DNA from: Flavobacterium sp. MedPE-SWcel
GTDB lineage: Bacteria > Bacteroidota > Bacteroidia > Flavobacteriales > Flavobacteriaceae
Direction of reading: 5' to 3'
Length of the DNA: 32,518 nucleotides
Assembly (NCBI GenBank): GCA_001874325.1
Contig: MPCW01000011.1
Span: 1 to 32,518, forward strand
This document shows positions 7,472-15,774 of the stretch, in pieces. Position numbers and translations under genes: made by a program. Below the pieces are notes generated by a model. That model searched no databases, was not told the DNA's origin, and saw nothing but the letters and a program-made list of their open reading frames with translations. The stretch's first letter is position 1. Every line of letters starts with the position of its first letter.

Positions 7472-8737
7472 ATGAGATTTAATATAACAATATTAATAGC
7501 GCTTATAGGTACTTTTGCTTTTGGGCAACGAGGTATTTGTGAGCTTGGAGGGTTTGAAAATAACTTAAGTCCACAATTTCAATTTTGTGAACAGTTTGGT
7601 AGTTCAGAACTAAGCTTACATATTGGTTGTGAATTTCAGTCTACTTGTCAAACATATTCAGGACAATGGAGTGTAATTAATAATCAGAGTTCTACTAGTC
7701 CTACTTATTCTTATGCTCAGTTAGTAGATAACTCAGCTGTAGAACCTATCTCTCAGTTGCCACGTGTAAAATCAGGTAATAAGGCAATTAAGCTAAATGA
7801 CGATATAGGAGATCTAAGTATAACGAGAATGGATTATTATTTTGACTTGAGTTCAGTGAATGGAGATATTATCAGCTTTGAGTATCTTATAGTATCTGAA
7901 AATCCATTTTTAACTACTGGAGATCAAAGGCCATATTTTATTGCTAGGATATATGCTAATTCATCATCATCGACGACGACAGGTTATGAGTATGATGAAT
8001 TATGTATTACGATTAGTCATAATGATCCTGATTTTATTGCGACTAGTGATGGTAATTATTTATATAGTGGTTGGCAATGTGCTGAGCTGAGTGTAGCAGA
8101 TATACCTTCTGAATATATGAGCGGAGAGGCTAAGTTACAGTTTATAGTTTCAGATAATCAAAAGGAAGATACAAAATATACTACGGTATATATTGATAAC
8201 ATTTGTGATCAGCCTTGTTCTGATTGCCCAGATTGTCCAAACATTACAACAGATGTAGGTTCTAGTTCTATTGATAATCAACAAGCTTTTACGTGTATAA
8301 CGGCTTCTAATACTATTAGTGATACAGCATCGGCAAGATATCATGCTGGTGTAGAGGTAGTGCTTAAAGATGGTTTTACAGCAGAAGCAGGTACAGTAGA
8401 TCGATTCTATGTAGAAGGTTGTTCGGATTTCTTTGAGGCTCGTAGGGCTATGCCACAAGACGATAAAGTTGAAGAGGTTAATAATTCTTTAATTGATAGT
8501 TTTAAAGTATATCCTAATCCTGCTCAAGATGAGTTAACCATAGCAACGGTAAGTGATGTATTGGTAACTAACATAAGCCTTTATTCTGTAGATGGTAAGT
8601 TAATATTACAAACTGTACCGACTGCTAACGATAAAGTACATACTATAGACGTTAGTACAGTAACTAAAGGTATGTATATACTGTCTGTAAGAACTAACGA
8701 TGGTAATGTAAAATCGACTAAAGTGGTTAAAAATTAA
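7472..8737 (+). CDS. Secreted protein with 3-coathanger stack and T9SS type A sorting domain
   Basis: The 421-residue protein has a signal peptide (MRFNITILIALIGTFAFGQ). Residues about 25-250 look like a jelly-roll/MAM-like beta domain with several Cys (GGFENNLSP at the start, VYIDNICD at the end, a common pattern for secreted beta-sandwich modules). A Cys-rich linker (CSDCPDC) precedes a 3-coathanger stack (about 255-320) with the signature GVEVVLKDGFTAEAGT. The end (about 345-421), FKVYPNPAQDELTI to KGMYILSVRT and a KVVKN tail, is the type A T9SS sorting domain, so the protein is exported across the outer membrane and probably anchored or released by the sortase-like PorU system. It follows the repeat protein by 2 bp, so the two are made together and may act together at the surface. 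No enzymatic motif is visible. Confidence 0.87.
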   Translation: MRFNITILIALIGTFAFGQRGICELGGFENNLSPQFQFCEQFGSSELSLHIGCEFQSTCQTYSGQWSVINNQSSTSPTYSYAQLVDNSAVEPISQLPRVKSGNKAIKLNDDIGDLSITRMDYYFDLSSVNGDIISFEYLIVSENPFLTTGDQRPYFIARIYANSSSSTTTGYEYDELCITISHNDPDFIATSDGNYLYSGWQCAELSVADIPSEYMSGEAKLQFIVSDNQKEDTKYTTVYIDNICDQPCSDCPDCPNITTDVGSSSIDNQQAFTCITASNTISDTASARYHAGVEVVLKDGFTAEAGTVDRFYVEGCSDFFEARRAMPQDDKVEEVNNSLIDSFKVYPNPAQDELTIATVSDVLVTNISLYSVDGKLILQTVPTANDKVHTIDVSTVTKGMYILSVRTNDGNVKSTKVVKN

Positions 8738-8771
8738 TTAAGTTTAATTTTTAAATGTTTAGTTTAAAATA

Positions 8772-8797
8772 AAAGCGAGGCATTTGCCTCGCTTTTT
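8772..8797. terminator. Intrinsic terminator (copy 2 of the repeated hairpin)
   Basis: The 24-base hairpin at 8772-8795 is identical to 6087-6110 (stem AAAGCGAGGC, loop ATTT). It follows the T9SS gene by 34 bp and abuts the stop of the convergent TonB receptor gene. The A-run on its left allows it to work in both directions. Confidence 0.93.
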
Positions 8798-10905
8798 TAG
8801 TTTCCAATACTGTTTTCTCCTTGTTTTATATCATCGTTTAAGATATTGCCTTCTTCTTTTGCTAACTTATTTTTAGTGGGTATTTTGTAACTTAATGAGA
8901 AACCTGCTCTTCTAGAATCAAAGTTACTAGTATAAATAAAATCAGTATCTACAATACCAAAATCTTGTTTATTGGTATTAAAGATGTCGTTAACATATAG
9001 CGAGATTGATAAATTGTCAGATAAAAATTTCTTAGAAAACGTTAAGTCTAAACGATGGTTTATCGGTTTTCTTGATTTGTAGTAATAATGGTTTCCTCCC
9101 GTGTTAGTAGTATTATAGTTTGCTACAAATTTCACTTTTTTTGGTAGAAGAATTTGAGACATTAAATTCATGCTCCAAATGCTTTTTGTATCGACATTTT
9201 GTATGTCGTGCATTTGGTTGCCTACATACACGTATAAGAAATTAATTTCATCAGGGTTAAAGTCAAACTGTAACGTTTTTGCTAATCCTTTTGTAAAGAG
9301 CATATAGGGTAGTGGTATACCAAAATTAAAGTTACGAATGGTAACATCAGGTATGTTTTCAGAAATACTGGCAGCACCATTTTCGGTACTAATTACTCGA
9401 TCTACAATTTGATTATCAGCATTAGTTATAGAGTATCCGATAAAGAAGTATTCAAAAGCATTTACCTCTACCTCATAGTTATTATAAATAGTAGGTTCAA
9501 GGTTTGGGTTACCAAAGTAGCCTACGTTTGGATTTTGATAACGTGTGTTATTAGGGTTAAGAGAAGAGGTGTTAGGTAGTCTTATCTTTTTGTTATAGTT
9601 TGTTTTAAAATTAATTTGTGGTGTTAGCTTATATTGAACAGTTGCATTTGGAAAAAAACGTGTTTGGTTGAAAGGAATTAAATTATCCATATCGGTATTT
9701 CCTTCAATGTCATATGATTCTAACCTTCCTCCAACAATAACTTCAAATTTTTTATAAGTTGCCTGTAATTCAGTATAAGCAGCTAAAGATGTTCTGGTGT
9801 ATTCTAGATTTTTTACATCAAAACTTTTTGTTTCAAAGTCTAAACGGTCAGCTAATATTCCAGCACTAACTTTAGTGTTATCTAAAAAGTTTATTTGTTG
9901 TGAATAATCTGTTTTAAACTGATAAAAATTCTGATCACTATTATTATCTAAAATAGCATTTTCATTAATTCTAGAGTTTAAGTTAAAGTCGTTATCGTTA
10001 TTATTAAAGTTAAATCGAAAATTCAATTTTTTGAAAGGATCATCAAAACGTTTTTGATAAGTAAGCATTACATCATGATAGTAGCTTTTTGATTTACTTT
10101 TATCATTAGATGTAAATCCTGAACCGCTAGCGTCTACATCAGTACTATTATTATTTGTATTGATATCGTAGTTGATTAATAAACGATCTTTTTTAAAGTC
10201 AAATTTTACTCCTGTTTTTAAATAATAAAAACGATTTGTTCTATCAGAGTAGTTTTCTGAAAGTATTGCATCAGTGCTAGTGAATTTACTTTTCCGGTAA
10301 CTTTCGGTATAGCTTTGCCCTCCTTGTACTTGCCAACTAAATAATCTATTGGCGGCACTTAAGGTAATACTATTATGAAATCGATGTCTAGATTTATCAT
10401 AATTAGTATAACTATACCCATTAGAGTAGGTAGCACTTAAATACTTTTTGGCTTTTTTAGATGTTACTATATTGATAATAGCACCACCAGATGTTGCAGG
10501 GAACTCAGCACCAGGGTTTGTTATAATTTCTACTTTTTCAATAGCATTTGCGGGTAAACCTTCTAGGTAGGTGTTAAGTTCATTAGAATAGATGTTTAAA
10601 GGGCGTCCATCCATATATACTTCTAACTGTTTTCCTTGATATAGCATTCCTGCCACATCAGAAATAATTAGTCCTGGAAGTTTTTTAAGTCCTTCGAGTA
10701 AAGATCCTGAGTTTAAATATGCTTGTTCAGAAAAATCGAAAATAGTTCTATCAGCTCTTCGCTCAACAGCAGTTTTTTTCTTTTTTCCTATTATTACTTC
10801 ATCTAGTTCGCTATTCATTTCACTTATACTGTCTTTTACAGTTTTGTTTTGAGCAAATAAGCTAAATGAACAGAGTAATAATAATGTAGAAACGTGCAAT
10901 TTCAT
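8797..10905 (-). CDS. TonB-dependent outer-membrane receptor (outer membrane beta-barrel family)
   Basis: A signal peptide (residues 1-19, ending LFAQ) leads into a TonB-box-like LDEVIIG (34-40). A plug domain follows at about 45-150, with LEGLKKLPG, VYMDGRPL and the AIEKVEIITNPGAEFPATSGGAIINIVT block. The rest, to about residue 677, is a beta-barrel rich in alternating aromatic/polar strands, including NPNNTRYQNPNVGYFGNPNLEP. Such receptors import a ligand (metal chelate, glycan, peptide or cofactor) using TonB-ExbBD energy. Many relatives carry an N-terminal carboxypeptidase-like regulatory domain before the plug; here the plug begins almost at once, which explains the modest length of 702. 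About 25 hydrophilic residues extend past the last barrel strand (SLSYKIP). No SusD-like partner, enzyme or siderophore gene adjoins, so the substrate is unknown. Confidence 0.9.
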   Translation of the reverse strand: MKLHVSTLLLLCSFSLFAQNKTVKDSISEMNSELDEVIIGKKKKTAVERRADRTIFDFSEQAYLNSGSLLEGLKKLPGLIISDVAGMLYQGKQLEVYMDGRPLNIYSNELNTYLEGLPANAIEKVEIITNPGAEFPATSGGAIINIVTSKKAKKYLSATYSNGYSYTNYDKSRHRFHNSITLSAANRLFSWQVQGGQSYTESYRKSKFTSTDAILSENYSDRTNRFYYLKTGVKFDFKKDRLLINYDINTNNNSTDVDASGSGFTSNDKSKSKSYYHDVMLTYQKRFDDPFKKLNFRFNFNNNDNDFNLNSRINENAILDNNSDQNFYQFKTDYSQQINFLDNTKVSAGILADRLDFETKSFDVKNLEYTRTSLAAYTELQATYKKFEVIVGGRLESYDIEGNTDMDNLIPFNQTRFFPNATVQYKLTPQINFKTNYNKKIRLPNTSSLNPNNTRYQNPNVGYFGNPNLEPTIYNNYEVEVNAFEYFFIGYSITNADNQIVDRVISTENGAASISENIPDVTIRNFNFGIPLPYMLFTKGLAKTLQFDFNPDEINFLYVYVGNQMHDIQNVDTKSIWSMNLMSQILLPKKVKFVANYNTTNTGGNHYYYKSRKPINHRLDLTFSKKFLSDNLSISLYVNDIFNTNKQDFGIVDTDFIYTSNFDSRRAGFSLSYKIPTKNKLAKEEGNILNDDIKQGENSIGN

Positions 10906-10936
10906 AATAATACTTTTGGGATTATTAATAATTGCA

Positions 10937-10969
10937 CGAAGTTAAATTTTTTAGGTAAAAAAGTAGCAA
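10937..10969 (-). promoter_or_regulatory. Candidate promoter of the TonB receptor gene
   Basis: On the minus strand TTG (10967-10969) is followed after 22 bp by TAACTTCG (10937-10944), one base off TAnnTTTG. Position and spacing fit the flavobacterial housekeeping promoter, with a leader of about 25 nt before ATG 10905. Confidence 0.42.
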
Positions 10970-10970
10970 A

Positions 10971-10994
10971 AGCTGTAAAAATTATTTTACAGCT
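10971..10994 (-). terminator. Hairpin at the end of the sigma-factor operon
   Basis: AGCTGTAAAA (10971-10980) is the exact complement of 10985-10994. On the minus strand the stem contains the stop codon region of the TraB-family gene and is followed by TTTTGCTACTTTTTT. The stem is A/T-rich and the T-tract is interrupted, so it is a plausible but not strong terminator. Confidence 0.5.
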
Positions 10995-11839
10995 TCTACT
11001 TTATACCCTTGTTTTTGAAGTAGTTTAATAACTCCATTTTCTCCTGGTAGGTGTGCAGCACCTACACCAAAAAAAGTTGGTGTTTCTTTAGCAGCTTCTT
11101 CTATTTTAGCAATCCAACTTTTGTTACGATTGTCTAATAGCGCTACATTATTGTCGTCAGATATTTTATTTTCTTCAGCTTTCATGAACTCCATAAGAGC
11201 ATTTAAATCTCTACTGTCATACAAAGCCATCATTTTTTTGAACTTCTCTTTATCATCAACCATATTACTTTTGGCTGTTTTTACAAGCTCTATCATTTGT
11301 TTCTCATATGGCATAGCATCTAGAGCTTTCATTTGTGCAGCTACAGTTTCTAATCCGTATACTTCTTCATTTTGTTCAGTAGTAACTTTCATTAGCTCAC
11401 CTTCTATTGATTGCATTGGGCAATCAATCATTTTAGGTAATAACATCATGTTTACCATTGATGGTTTCATGTTATCTATCATTTTTGCAGACATTCCTAA
11501 ATTATCAAGTAAAAGCTTATCAACAGCTTCAAAGTCTTCTTTACTAGCAAGCAGACTCATTTTTTGACCATTTGCCATCATCATGGTCTTCATCATTTTT
11601 TGTTGTAATGAAGGATCATCCATATCTAATTCTAGATAAAGTTGTTTTGTAGCATCTAATGCTGTGTGTACACTTTTATCAAGAGTAGCATCGCAGGTAA
11701 TATGCATCGTACCATATAGGTATGATGGTTCGCTAAGTCCGTTTCCTGAAATTTTCCAAAGTAGACTGTTTTCTAGTTTTTGTGAGAAGCCTAATGCTGT
11801 TACTAACAGTGTGAAGGCAGTGATAATAGCTTTTATCAT
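10982..11839 (-). CDS. TraB/GumN family protein, exported
   Basis: This 285-residue protein has an N-terminal signal segment (about 1-19, ending ALGFSQ), so it is probably periplasmic. The core is TraB/GumN-like: LYGTMHI (41-47) near the N-terminus and FFGVGAAHLPGENGVIKLL near the C-terminus, giving the two conserved GxxH-type motifs of this fold. Between them are Met-rich helices (QQKMMKTMMMANGQKMS). TraB/GumN proteins are related to the Tiki/EreA-type fold, some of whose members are metal-dependent hydrolases or proteases, but activity is unproven for most bacterial members. It is the last gene of a minus-strand block, 12 bp downstream of the membrane-protein gene, which in turn follows the sigma factor. 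I infer a role in envelope homeostasis. Confidence 0.85.
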   Translation of the reverse strand: MIKAIITAFTLLVTALGFSQKLENSLLWKISGNGLSEPSYLYGTMHITCDATLDKSVHTALDATKQLYLELDMDDPSLQQKMMKTMMMANGQKMSLLASKEDFEAVDKLLLDNLGMSAKMIDNMKPSMVNMMLLPKMIDCPMQSIEGELMKVTTEQNEEVYGLETVAAQMKALDAMPYEKQMIELVKTAKSNMVDDKEKFKKMMALYDSRDLNALMEFMKAEENKISDDNNVALLDNRNKSWIAKIEEAAKETPTFFGVGAAHLPGENGVIKLLQKQGYKVEAVK

Positions 11840-11851
11840 AGTTGGGTTTGT

Positions 11852-12493
11852 TTAAAAATCTAATTTCTTTAACTCTTCGTAATTGTTTTTTAATCGTTTA
11901 AGCAGTATACCGTATATCAGTCTATAGAATAACCATATTACGAATATGAAAAAGCTTAGAAATATTAATGTACTACCAATATAAATAAGGTAAAATTCTC
12001 CCGTATTCCCTTGCTTTTCTGACTGATGTAAAGCTTCAATAAGGTTAGCATCATAGCAAAAGAAAAGTGCAAACATTATTAAAGAACTTATAATGATGTA
12101 AGTAATATTTACAAAAATGTAGTTAGATACTGCTTTTCTAGTTTTCAGTATATTCGACATTAATGTTTTTGCATTGTCAGTAGCGTTAATCTTTTTATAG
12201 TTACGATAAAAAAGTATAAAGAAGTAAATTATTATAACATAACTTATTATTGACATTGGTATATAGATATAATCTACATCTAAATCCTCAACACGTTTTG
12301 TACTAGGGCTATCTTTCATTAAAAATGAAAGTCCTAACCAAAACACAAACTCGAGGACACTAATAATTAATATCCATTTTACTATAGAGGAAGATCGTTT
12401 ATGCAACATTGCATAAATTTCTTTTTCGGAGAACTTGGGATAGTTTCCCGCACTTTTCTTCCAGTCGTTTTTTAATTTATCTAACTCTTCCAT
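11852..12493 (-). CDS. Four-helix integral membrane protein, candidate anti-sigma factor
   Basis: A 213-residue protein with a soluble N-terminal segment (1-35, MEELDKLKNDWKKS..., containing an FSEKEIYAMLHKRSSS helix) is followed by four predicted membrane helices at about 38-60, 76-97, 122-145 and 168-190. It ends in a basic/acidic cytosolic tail (LKRLKNNYEELKKLDF). It begins 8 bp after the ECF sigma stop, the usual arrangement of sigma/anti-sigma pairs. The short N-terminal cytosolic part could be the sigma-binding region. It does not show a recognisable zinc anti-sigma HxxxCxxC motif, so the anti-sigma role is an inference from position. Similar proteins in flavobacteria are usually left hypothetical. 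Confidence 0.75.
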   Translation of the reverse strand: MEELDKLKNDWKKSAGNYPKFSEKEIYAMLHKRSSSIVKWILIISVLEFVFWLGLSFLMKDSPSTKRVEDLDVDYIYIPMSIISYVIIIYFFILFYRNYKKINATDNAKTLMSNILKTRKAVSNYIFVNITYIIISSLIMFALFFCYDANLIEALHQSEKQGNTGEFYLIYIGSTLIFLSFFIFVIWLFYRLIYGILLKRLKNNYEELKKLDF

Positions 12494-12501
12494 ATTTCCT
12501 A

Positions 12502-12996
12502 TTACGGATTTAATATTTTTTTCAATTTCCCTTTTATCCTGTTCATTTTCACTCTTGCATTTACTTCGCTAATACCAAGGGTTTCGGCTATTTCGCTGTA
12601 ATCTTTATCTTCTAGATACATAAACACTAATGCTTTATCTATATCGTTTAGTTGATGCACTGCTTGATATAATAGTTTTAGATGTTCTTCCTCTTCATAA
12701 TTGTATTCGTCTTGATTTATTTTGTGTAATGTGTTGTCAAATTCTATAGTGTTTATCGTTCGGCTTTTCTTTCTATATAATGTAATAGCTGTATTAAGCC
12801 CTACGCGATAAGCCCATGTCGTAAATTTTGAGTCGCCTCTAAATTTCGGATATGCTTTCCATAGTTGTATGGTTATTTCTTGAAAAAGGTCCTTGTGAGC
12901 ATCTTCACCGTTGGTGTATAGCCTACATATTTTATGTATCAGGTTTTGATTTTCCTGAAGTTGTTGCACAAAAGATTTTTCCGTTACTGAATCCAT
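12502..12996 (-). CDS. ECF-type RNA polymerase sigma factor
   Basis: The 164-residue length is typical of group 4 sigma factors. Region 2 is at about 18-80, with DLFQEITIQLWKAYPKFRGDSKFTTWAYRV and the following NTAITLYRKKSR. Region 4 is at about 110-162, with LNDIDKALVFMYLEDKDYSEIAETLGISEVNARVKMNRIKGKLKK as the helix-turn-helix that reads the -35 element. There is no region 1.1 or 3, and no C-terminal extension. The gene is followed 8 bp later by a four-helix membrane protein and preceded 43 bp upstream by a DUF3810 membrane zincin gene in the same orientation. I infer that it responds to an envelope signal relayed by these neighbours. Target promoters cannot be read from this window. Confidence 0.93.
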   Translation of the reverse strand: MDSVTEKSFVQQLQENQNLIHKICRLYTNGEDAHKDLFQEITIQLWKAYPKFRGDSKFTTWAYRVGLNTAITLYRKKSRTINTIEFDNTLHKINQDEYNYEEEEHLKLLYQAVHQLNDIDKALVFMYLEDKDYSEIAETLGISEVNARVKMNRIKGKLKKILNP

Positions 12997-13039
12997 ACCG
13001 AATAAGTGTACTAAAACATAAAATTGTTACAGATGATTA

Positions 13040-14110
13040 TTATAAATCTTCAGTTTTATAATAATTTACTAGCAGTCCTACAAATTTGCTATACGTCTTT
13101 AGCCCGTCTTTCTGGTGGTTTAGCTTTAAATAGTTGTCATAAAAATATTTAAAGAAAGTTTCTATAAATGATCGATGTTCGTCTCTAAAACGATTACTTT
13201 CTTCGTAATTAAGTACTATTCCTTTGTTAACAAGCAGTAGTAATTCTTCCATTTTTTCTTCATCAAAGTTTTTAATATTGCGCAGGCAATATTTTAAAGC
13301 AAATGAATAACCAGAGTATTGAAAGTAGATATCATCGTTATTTATAGATGCCATATAACCAATAAAATTTGCTTCACTTTCAGAAGCATATCCTAATTGG
13401 TGTGACATTTCGTGACATGAAGTAGTGGGTAAATTATATTTTGGTAAATTACTATTTACCTGAGCTTCGTTAGTAAACGGGTTTAGGTATCCGCCAAAAC
13501 CCATATAAGATAACGGCGTACTAATTAATGATGATTTAAGACTCTCGTTATTGAAAGTAAAATAAGAATATTGTTGCGATAAGTTTTTATAGCCATTAGG
13601 AGCTTTATTGTAAATTTTAGATACGGTATATGGATTCACGATCTTTAAACTATCGTTGTTGATTATTTGTAGATGTAATTTATTGGTCTTTTTGATTAAT
13701 TCTTTTGTAAAAGAGATAAGCTCTTCGGGTGTGTATTTTTTTTCAAACCCCATTTTTTCATTCAATGGTACTCTATGGTAGTTTACCGCCCATAAAGCAT
13801 AAAATAGAAAATAAAAAACAGAAAAAAAGCTACCTATAGTGAGTAAGTTACTTTTATATTCCCTTCGCCATGTTTTTCGTTTTTTCCATACCCAACGAAT
13901 AATAAGTATGATTACTATACCGTAGATAATATCGCCTATAGAGAACCCAAATAATCCGAATAGTATCCTTGAAACTTTTACCATATAAGGATAAATTCCA
14001 TTACTATAATATTGTTCTACAAATTCAGGAAAAAGGGATAGTGTATTTACTATTACAATTTGTAATAGTAGTAAAAGGCATAGTATAATCTTTTTCTTCA
14101 TCTGATACAT
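13040..14110 (-). CDS. DUF3810 membrane protein with zincin (HEMSH) motif
   Basis: This 356-residue protein starts MYQMKKKIIL; Met4 (14101) is an equally good start. It has three hydrophobic segments at about 7-25, 45-73 and 90-108, then a large domain expected outside the cytosol. Within that domain HEMSH (233-237) followed by SESEANF (E246) gives an HExxH...E gluzincin-like zinc site. The combination is that of DUF3810 proteins, common in Bacteroidota, which are predicted membrane metallopeptidases without known substrates. It precedes the ECF sigma gene by 43 bp on the same strand and may be co-transcribed. That would put a protease beside a sigma factor and its putative membrane partner. 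Confidence 0.85.
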   Translation of the reverse strand: MYQMKKKIILCLLLLLQIVIVNTLSLFPEFVEQYYSNGIYPYMVKVSRILFGLFGFSIGDIIYGIVIILIIRWVWKKRKTWRREYKSNLLTIGSFFSVFYFLFYALWAVNYHRVPLNEKMGFEKKYTPEELISFTKELIKKTNKLHLQIINNDSLKIVNPYTVSKIYNKAPNGYKNLSQQYSYFTFNNESLKSSLISTPLSYMGFGGYLNPFTNEAQVNSNLPKYNLPTTSCHEMSHQLGYASESEANFIGYMASINNDDIYFQYSGYSFALKYCLRNIKNFDEEKMEELLLLVNKGIVLNYEESNRFRDEHRSFIETFFKYFYDNYLKLNHQKDGLKTYSKFVGLLVNYYKTEDL

Positions 14111-14140
14111 TAAATCGATAGTGAATGTAAATATAAGTAC

Positions 14141-14148
14141 TATTTTTG
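14141..14148 (+). promoter_or_regulatory. Possible -7 element upstream of the dipeptidase gene
   Basis: TATTTTTG exactly matches TAnnTTTG, about 100 bp upstream of ATG 14247. No TTG is found at the expected distance upstream, so this is a weak call. Confidence 0.25.
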
Positions 14149-14246
14149 TACAGCATAATTATCAGTAGATATAAAATGTATTAGTTGTACTTCAATGGAG
14201 TATAGCTTTAAAAAGTTATAGAATCACAAACAATAAAACAATACAA

Positions 14247-15710
14247 ATGAACGAAGCTATCAGAAATCTAGAGCCAAAAGCACTTTGGAATAAATTTGCC
14301 GACTTAAACGCAGTACCTCGTCCTTCTAAAAAAGAAGAGCGTGTAATAGCATTTATGAAAGACTTCGGACAACAGTTAGGTCTTAGTGTGCATGAAGATG
14401 AAGTAGGTAATGTAATTATAAAAAAGCCTGCTACTTCTGGTATGGAAGACAGAAAAGCCATAGTAATGCAATCGCATTTAGATATGGTGCATCAAAAAAA
14501 TGCTGATACTGATTTTGATTTTGATACACAAGGTATCGAAATGTATGTAGATGGTGACTGGGTTCGTGCTAACGGAACTACACTAGGGGCAGATAATGGA
14601 TTAGGAGTTGCTACAATAATGGCAATACTAGAAAGTACAGATATAAAACATCCTGCTATAGAGGCTTTATTTACTATAGATGAAGAAACTGGAATGACAG
14701 GAGCTATGGGGTTAAAAGGAGGCTTGCTTGATGGTGAGATACTTTTAAACCTTGATACTGAAGAGGATGATGAAATTGATATAGGTTGTGCAGGTGGTGT
14801 AGATGTAACTGCAAAGCGTAACTATACTGAAGAAGATGTTCCTGAAAATTCTGTAGGGTATACTATTACTGTAAAAGGTTTAAATGGTGGGCACTCAGGT
14901 ATGGATATCGCTAAAGGGCTTGGTAATGCTAATAAAATAATGAACCGTTTATTATTTGATGGTTTTGAAAACTTTGGGTTACAAGTTGCTGAAATTAATG
15001 GTGGAAGTCTTCGTAACGCTATTCCACGTGAGAGTTCTACGAGAGTAGTGATTTCTCAAATTTTTGAAGAGGCTTTTGAGTTTGATATCGTACAGTTAGT
15101 AAACGATATTAAAGATGAGTTTAGTACTATGGAGCCTAACTTAGAGGTTGTTATAGAAAAGACTGATTTACCTGCTAAGGTTATGGAGCTCGGAATACAA
15201 GAAGGTTTAACTCGTGCTTTATATGCTGCTCATAATGGTGTATATAGAATGAGTGCTGATATGGAAGACTTAGTAGAAACATCTAACAATATTGCTAGAG
15301 TTATAGTAAAAAATGGTGAGATACATATAGGGTGTCTTACTCGTTCATCTGTAGAGACGGCTAAGTTTGATCTTGCAAATGCATTACGTTCTACTTTTGA
15401 ACTTATTGGTTGTGAGGTTACACTTTCTGGTAGTTACCCAGGATGGACTCCTAATGTAGAGTCGCCAATACTTGAGGTTCTTAAAGAAATATATGAGAAA
15501 CAAAATGGTGAAAAACCAGCTGTTGTTGCTTGTCATGCAGGGTTAGAGTGTGGTTTATTAGGTACACATTACCCTGATATGGATATGATTTCTTTTGGAC
15601 CTACTATAAAAGGAGCGCATAGTCCTGATGAAAGAGCAAGTATATCTTCTGCTCAAAAATACTGGAAGTTTGTATTAGAGATATTAGAAAATATTCCTGC
15701 TAGGAACTAA
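14247..15710 (+). CDS. pepD: Aminoacyl-histidine dipeptidase (peptidase M20C, PepD)
   Basis: The 487-residue cytosolic protein has no signal peptide. It is collinear with PepD: LEPKALWNKFADLNAVPRPSKKEE at the start, the metal ligand motif QSHLDMVH (H77, D79), LGADNGLG (D116, bridging Asp), DEETGMTG (E146 catalytic, E147 ligand), LNLDTEED (D170), a GGHSGMDI lid/dimerisation segment, and GAHSPDERA near the C-terminus, carrying the last His ligand. PepD is a di-zinc exopeptidase that splits Xaa-His and some other dipeptides (carnosinase-like) and takes part in peptide recycling. The length matches the family (about 485). It is transcribed alone, away from the sigma operon, and ends at a strong convergent terminator. 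ATG 14247 is the natural start, with an A-rich leader and no Shine-Dalgarno. Confidence 0.94.
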   Translation: MNEAIRNLEPKALWNKFADLNAVPRPSKKEERVIAFMKDFGQQLGLSVHEDEVGNVIIKKPATSGMEDRKAIVMQSHLDMVHQKNADTDFDFDTQGIEMYVDGDWVRANGTTLGADNGLGVATIMAILESTDIKHPAIEALFTIDEETGMTGAMGLKGGLLDGEILLNLDTEEDDEIDIGCAGGVDVTAKRNYTEEDVPENSVGYTITVKGLNGGHSGMDIAKGLGNANKIMNRLLFDGFENFGLQVAEINGGSLRNAIPRESSTRVVISQIFEEAFEFDIVQLVNDIKDEFSTMEPNLEVVIEKTDLPAKVMELGIQEGLTRALYAAHNGVYRMSADMEDLVETSNNIARVIVKNGEIHIGCLTRSSVETAKFDLANALRSTFELIGCEVTLSGSYPGWTPNVESPILEVLKEIYEKQNGEKPAVVACHAGLECGLLGTHYPDMDMISFGPTIKGAHSPDERASISSAQKYWKFVLEILENIPARN

Positions 15711-15732
15711 AAGGAAAAACAAGTTATATTAG

Positions 15733-15774
15733 AAAATAGCCATACCGAATATATTGAGGTATGGCTATTTTTAT
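15733..15774. terminator. Bidirectional terminator between pepD and the pentapeptide-repeat gene
   Basis: A 14-bp stem (15733-15746 pairing with 15758-15771; core ATAGCCATACC) with an 11-base loop. It is A-rich on the left and T-rich on the right, so it can end both converging transcripts. It overlaps the stop codon of the minus-strand gene. Confidence 0.9.

Noticed and set aside
11121..11567. Plus-strand open frame of 148 codons
   Set aside because: It lies entirely opposite the TraB-family gene, which has recognisable motifs and a signal peptide; the plus-strand translation is low-complexity Ser/Leu/Ile.
14247..15710. Possible secreted peptidase
   Set aside because: No signal peptide; the protein matches cytosolic PepD over its whole length.
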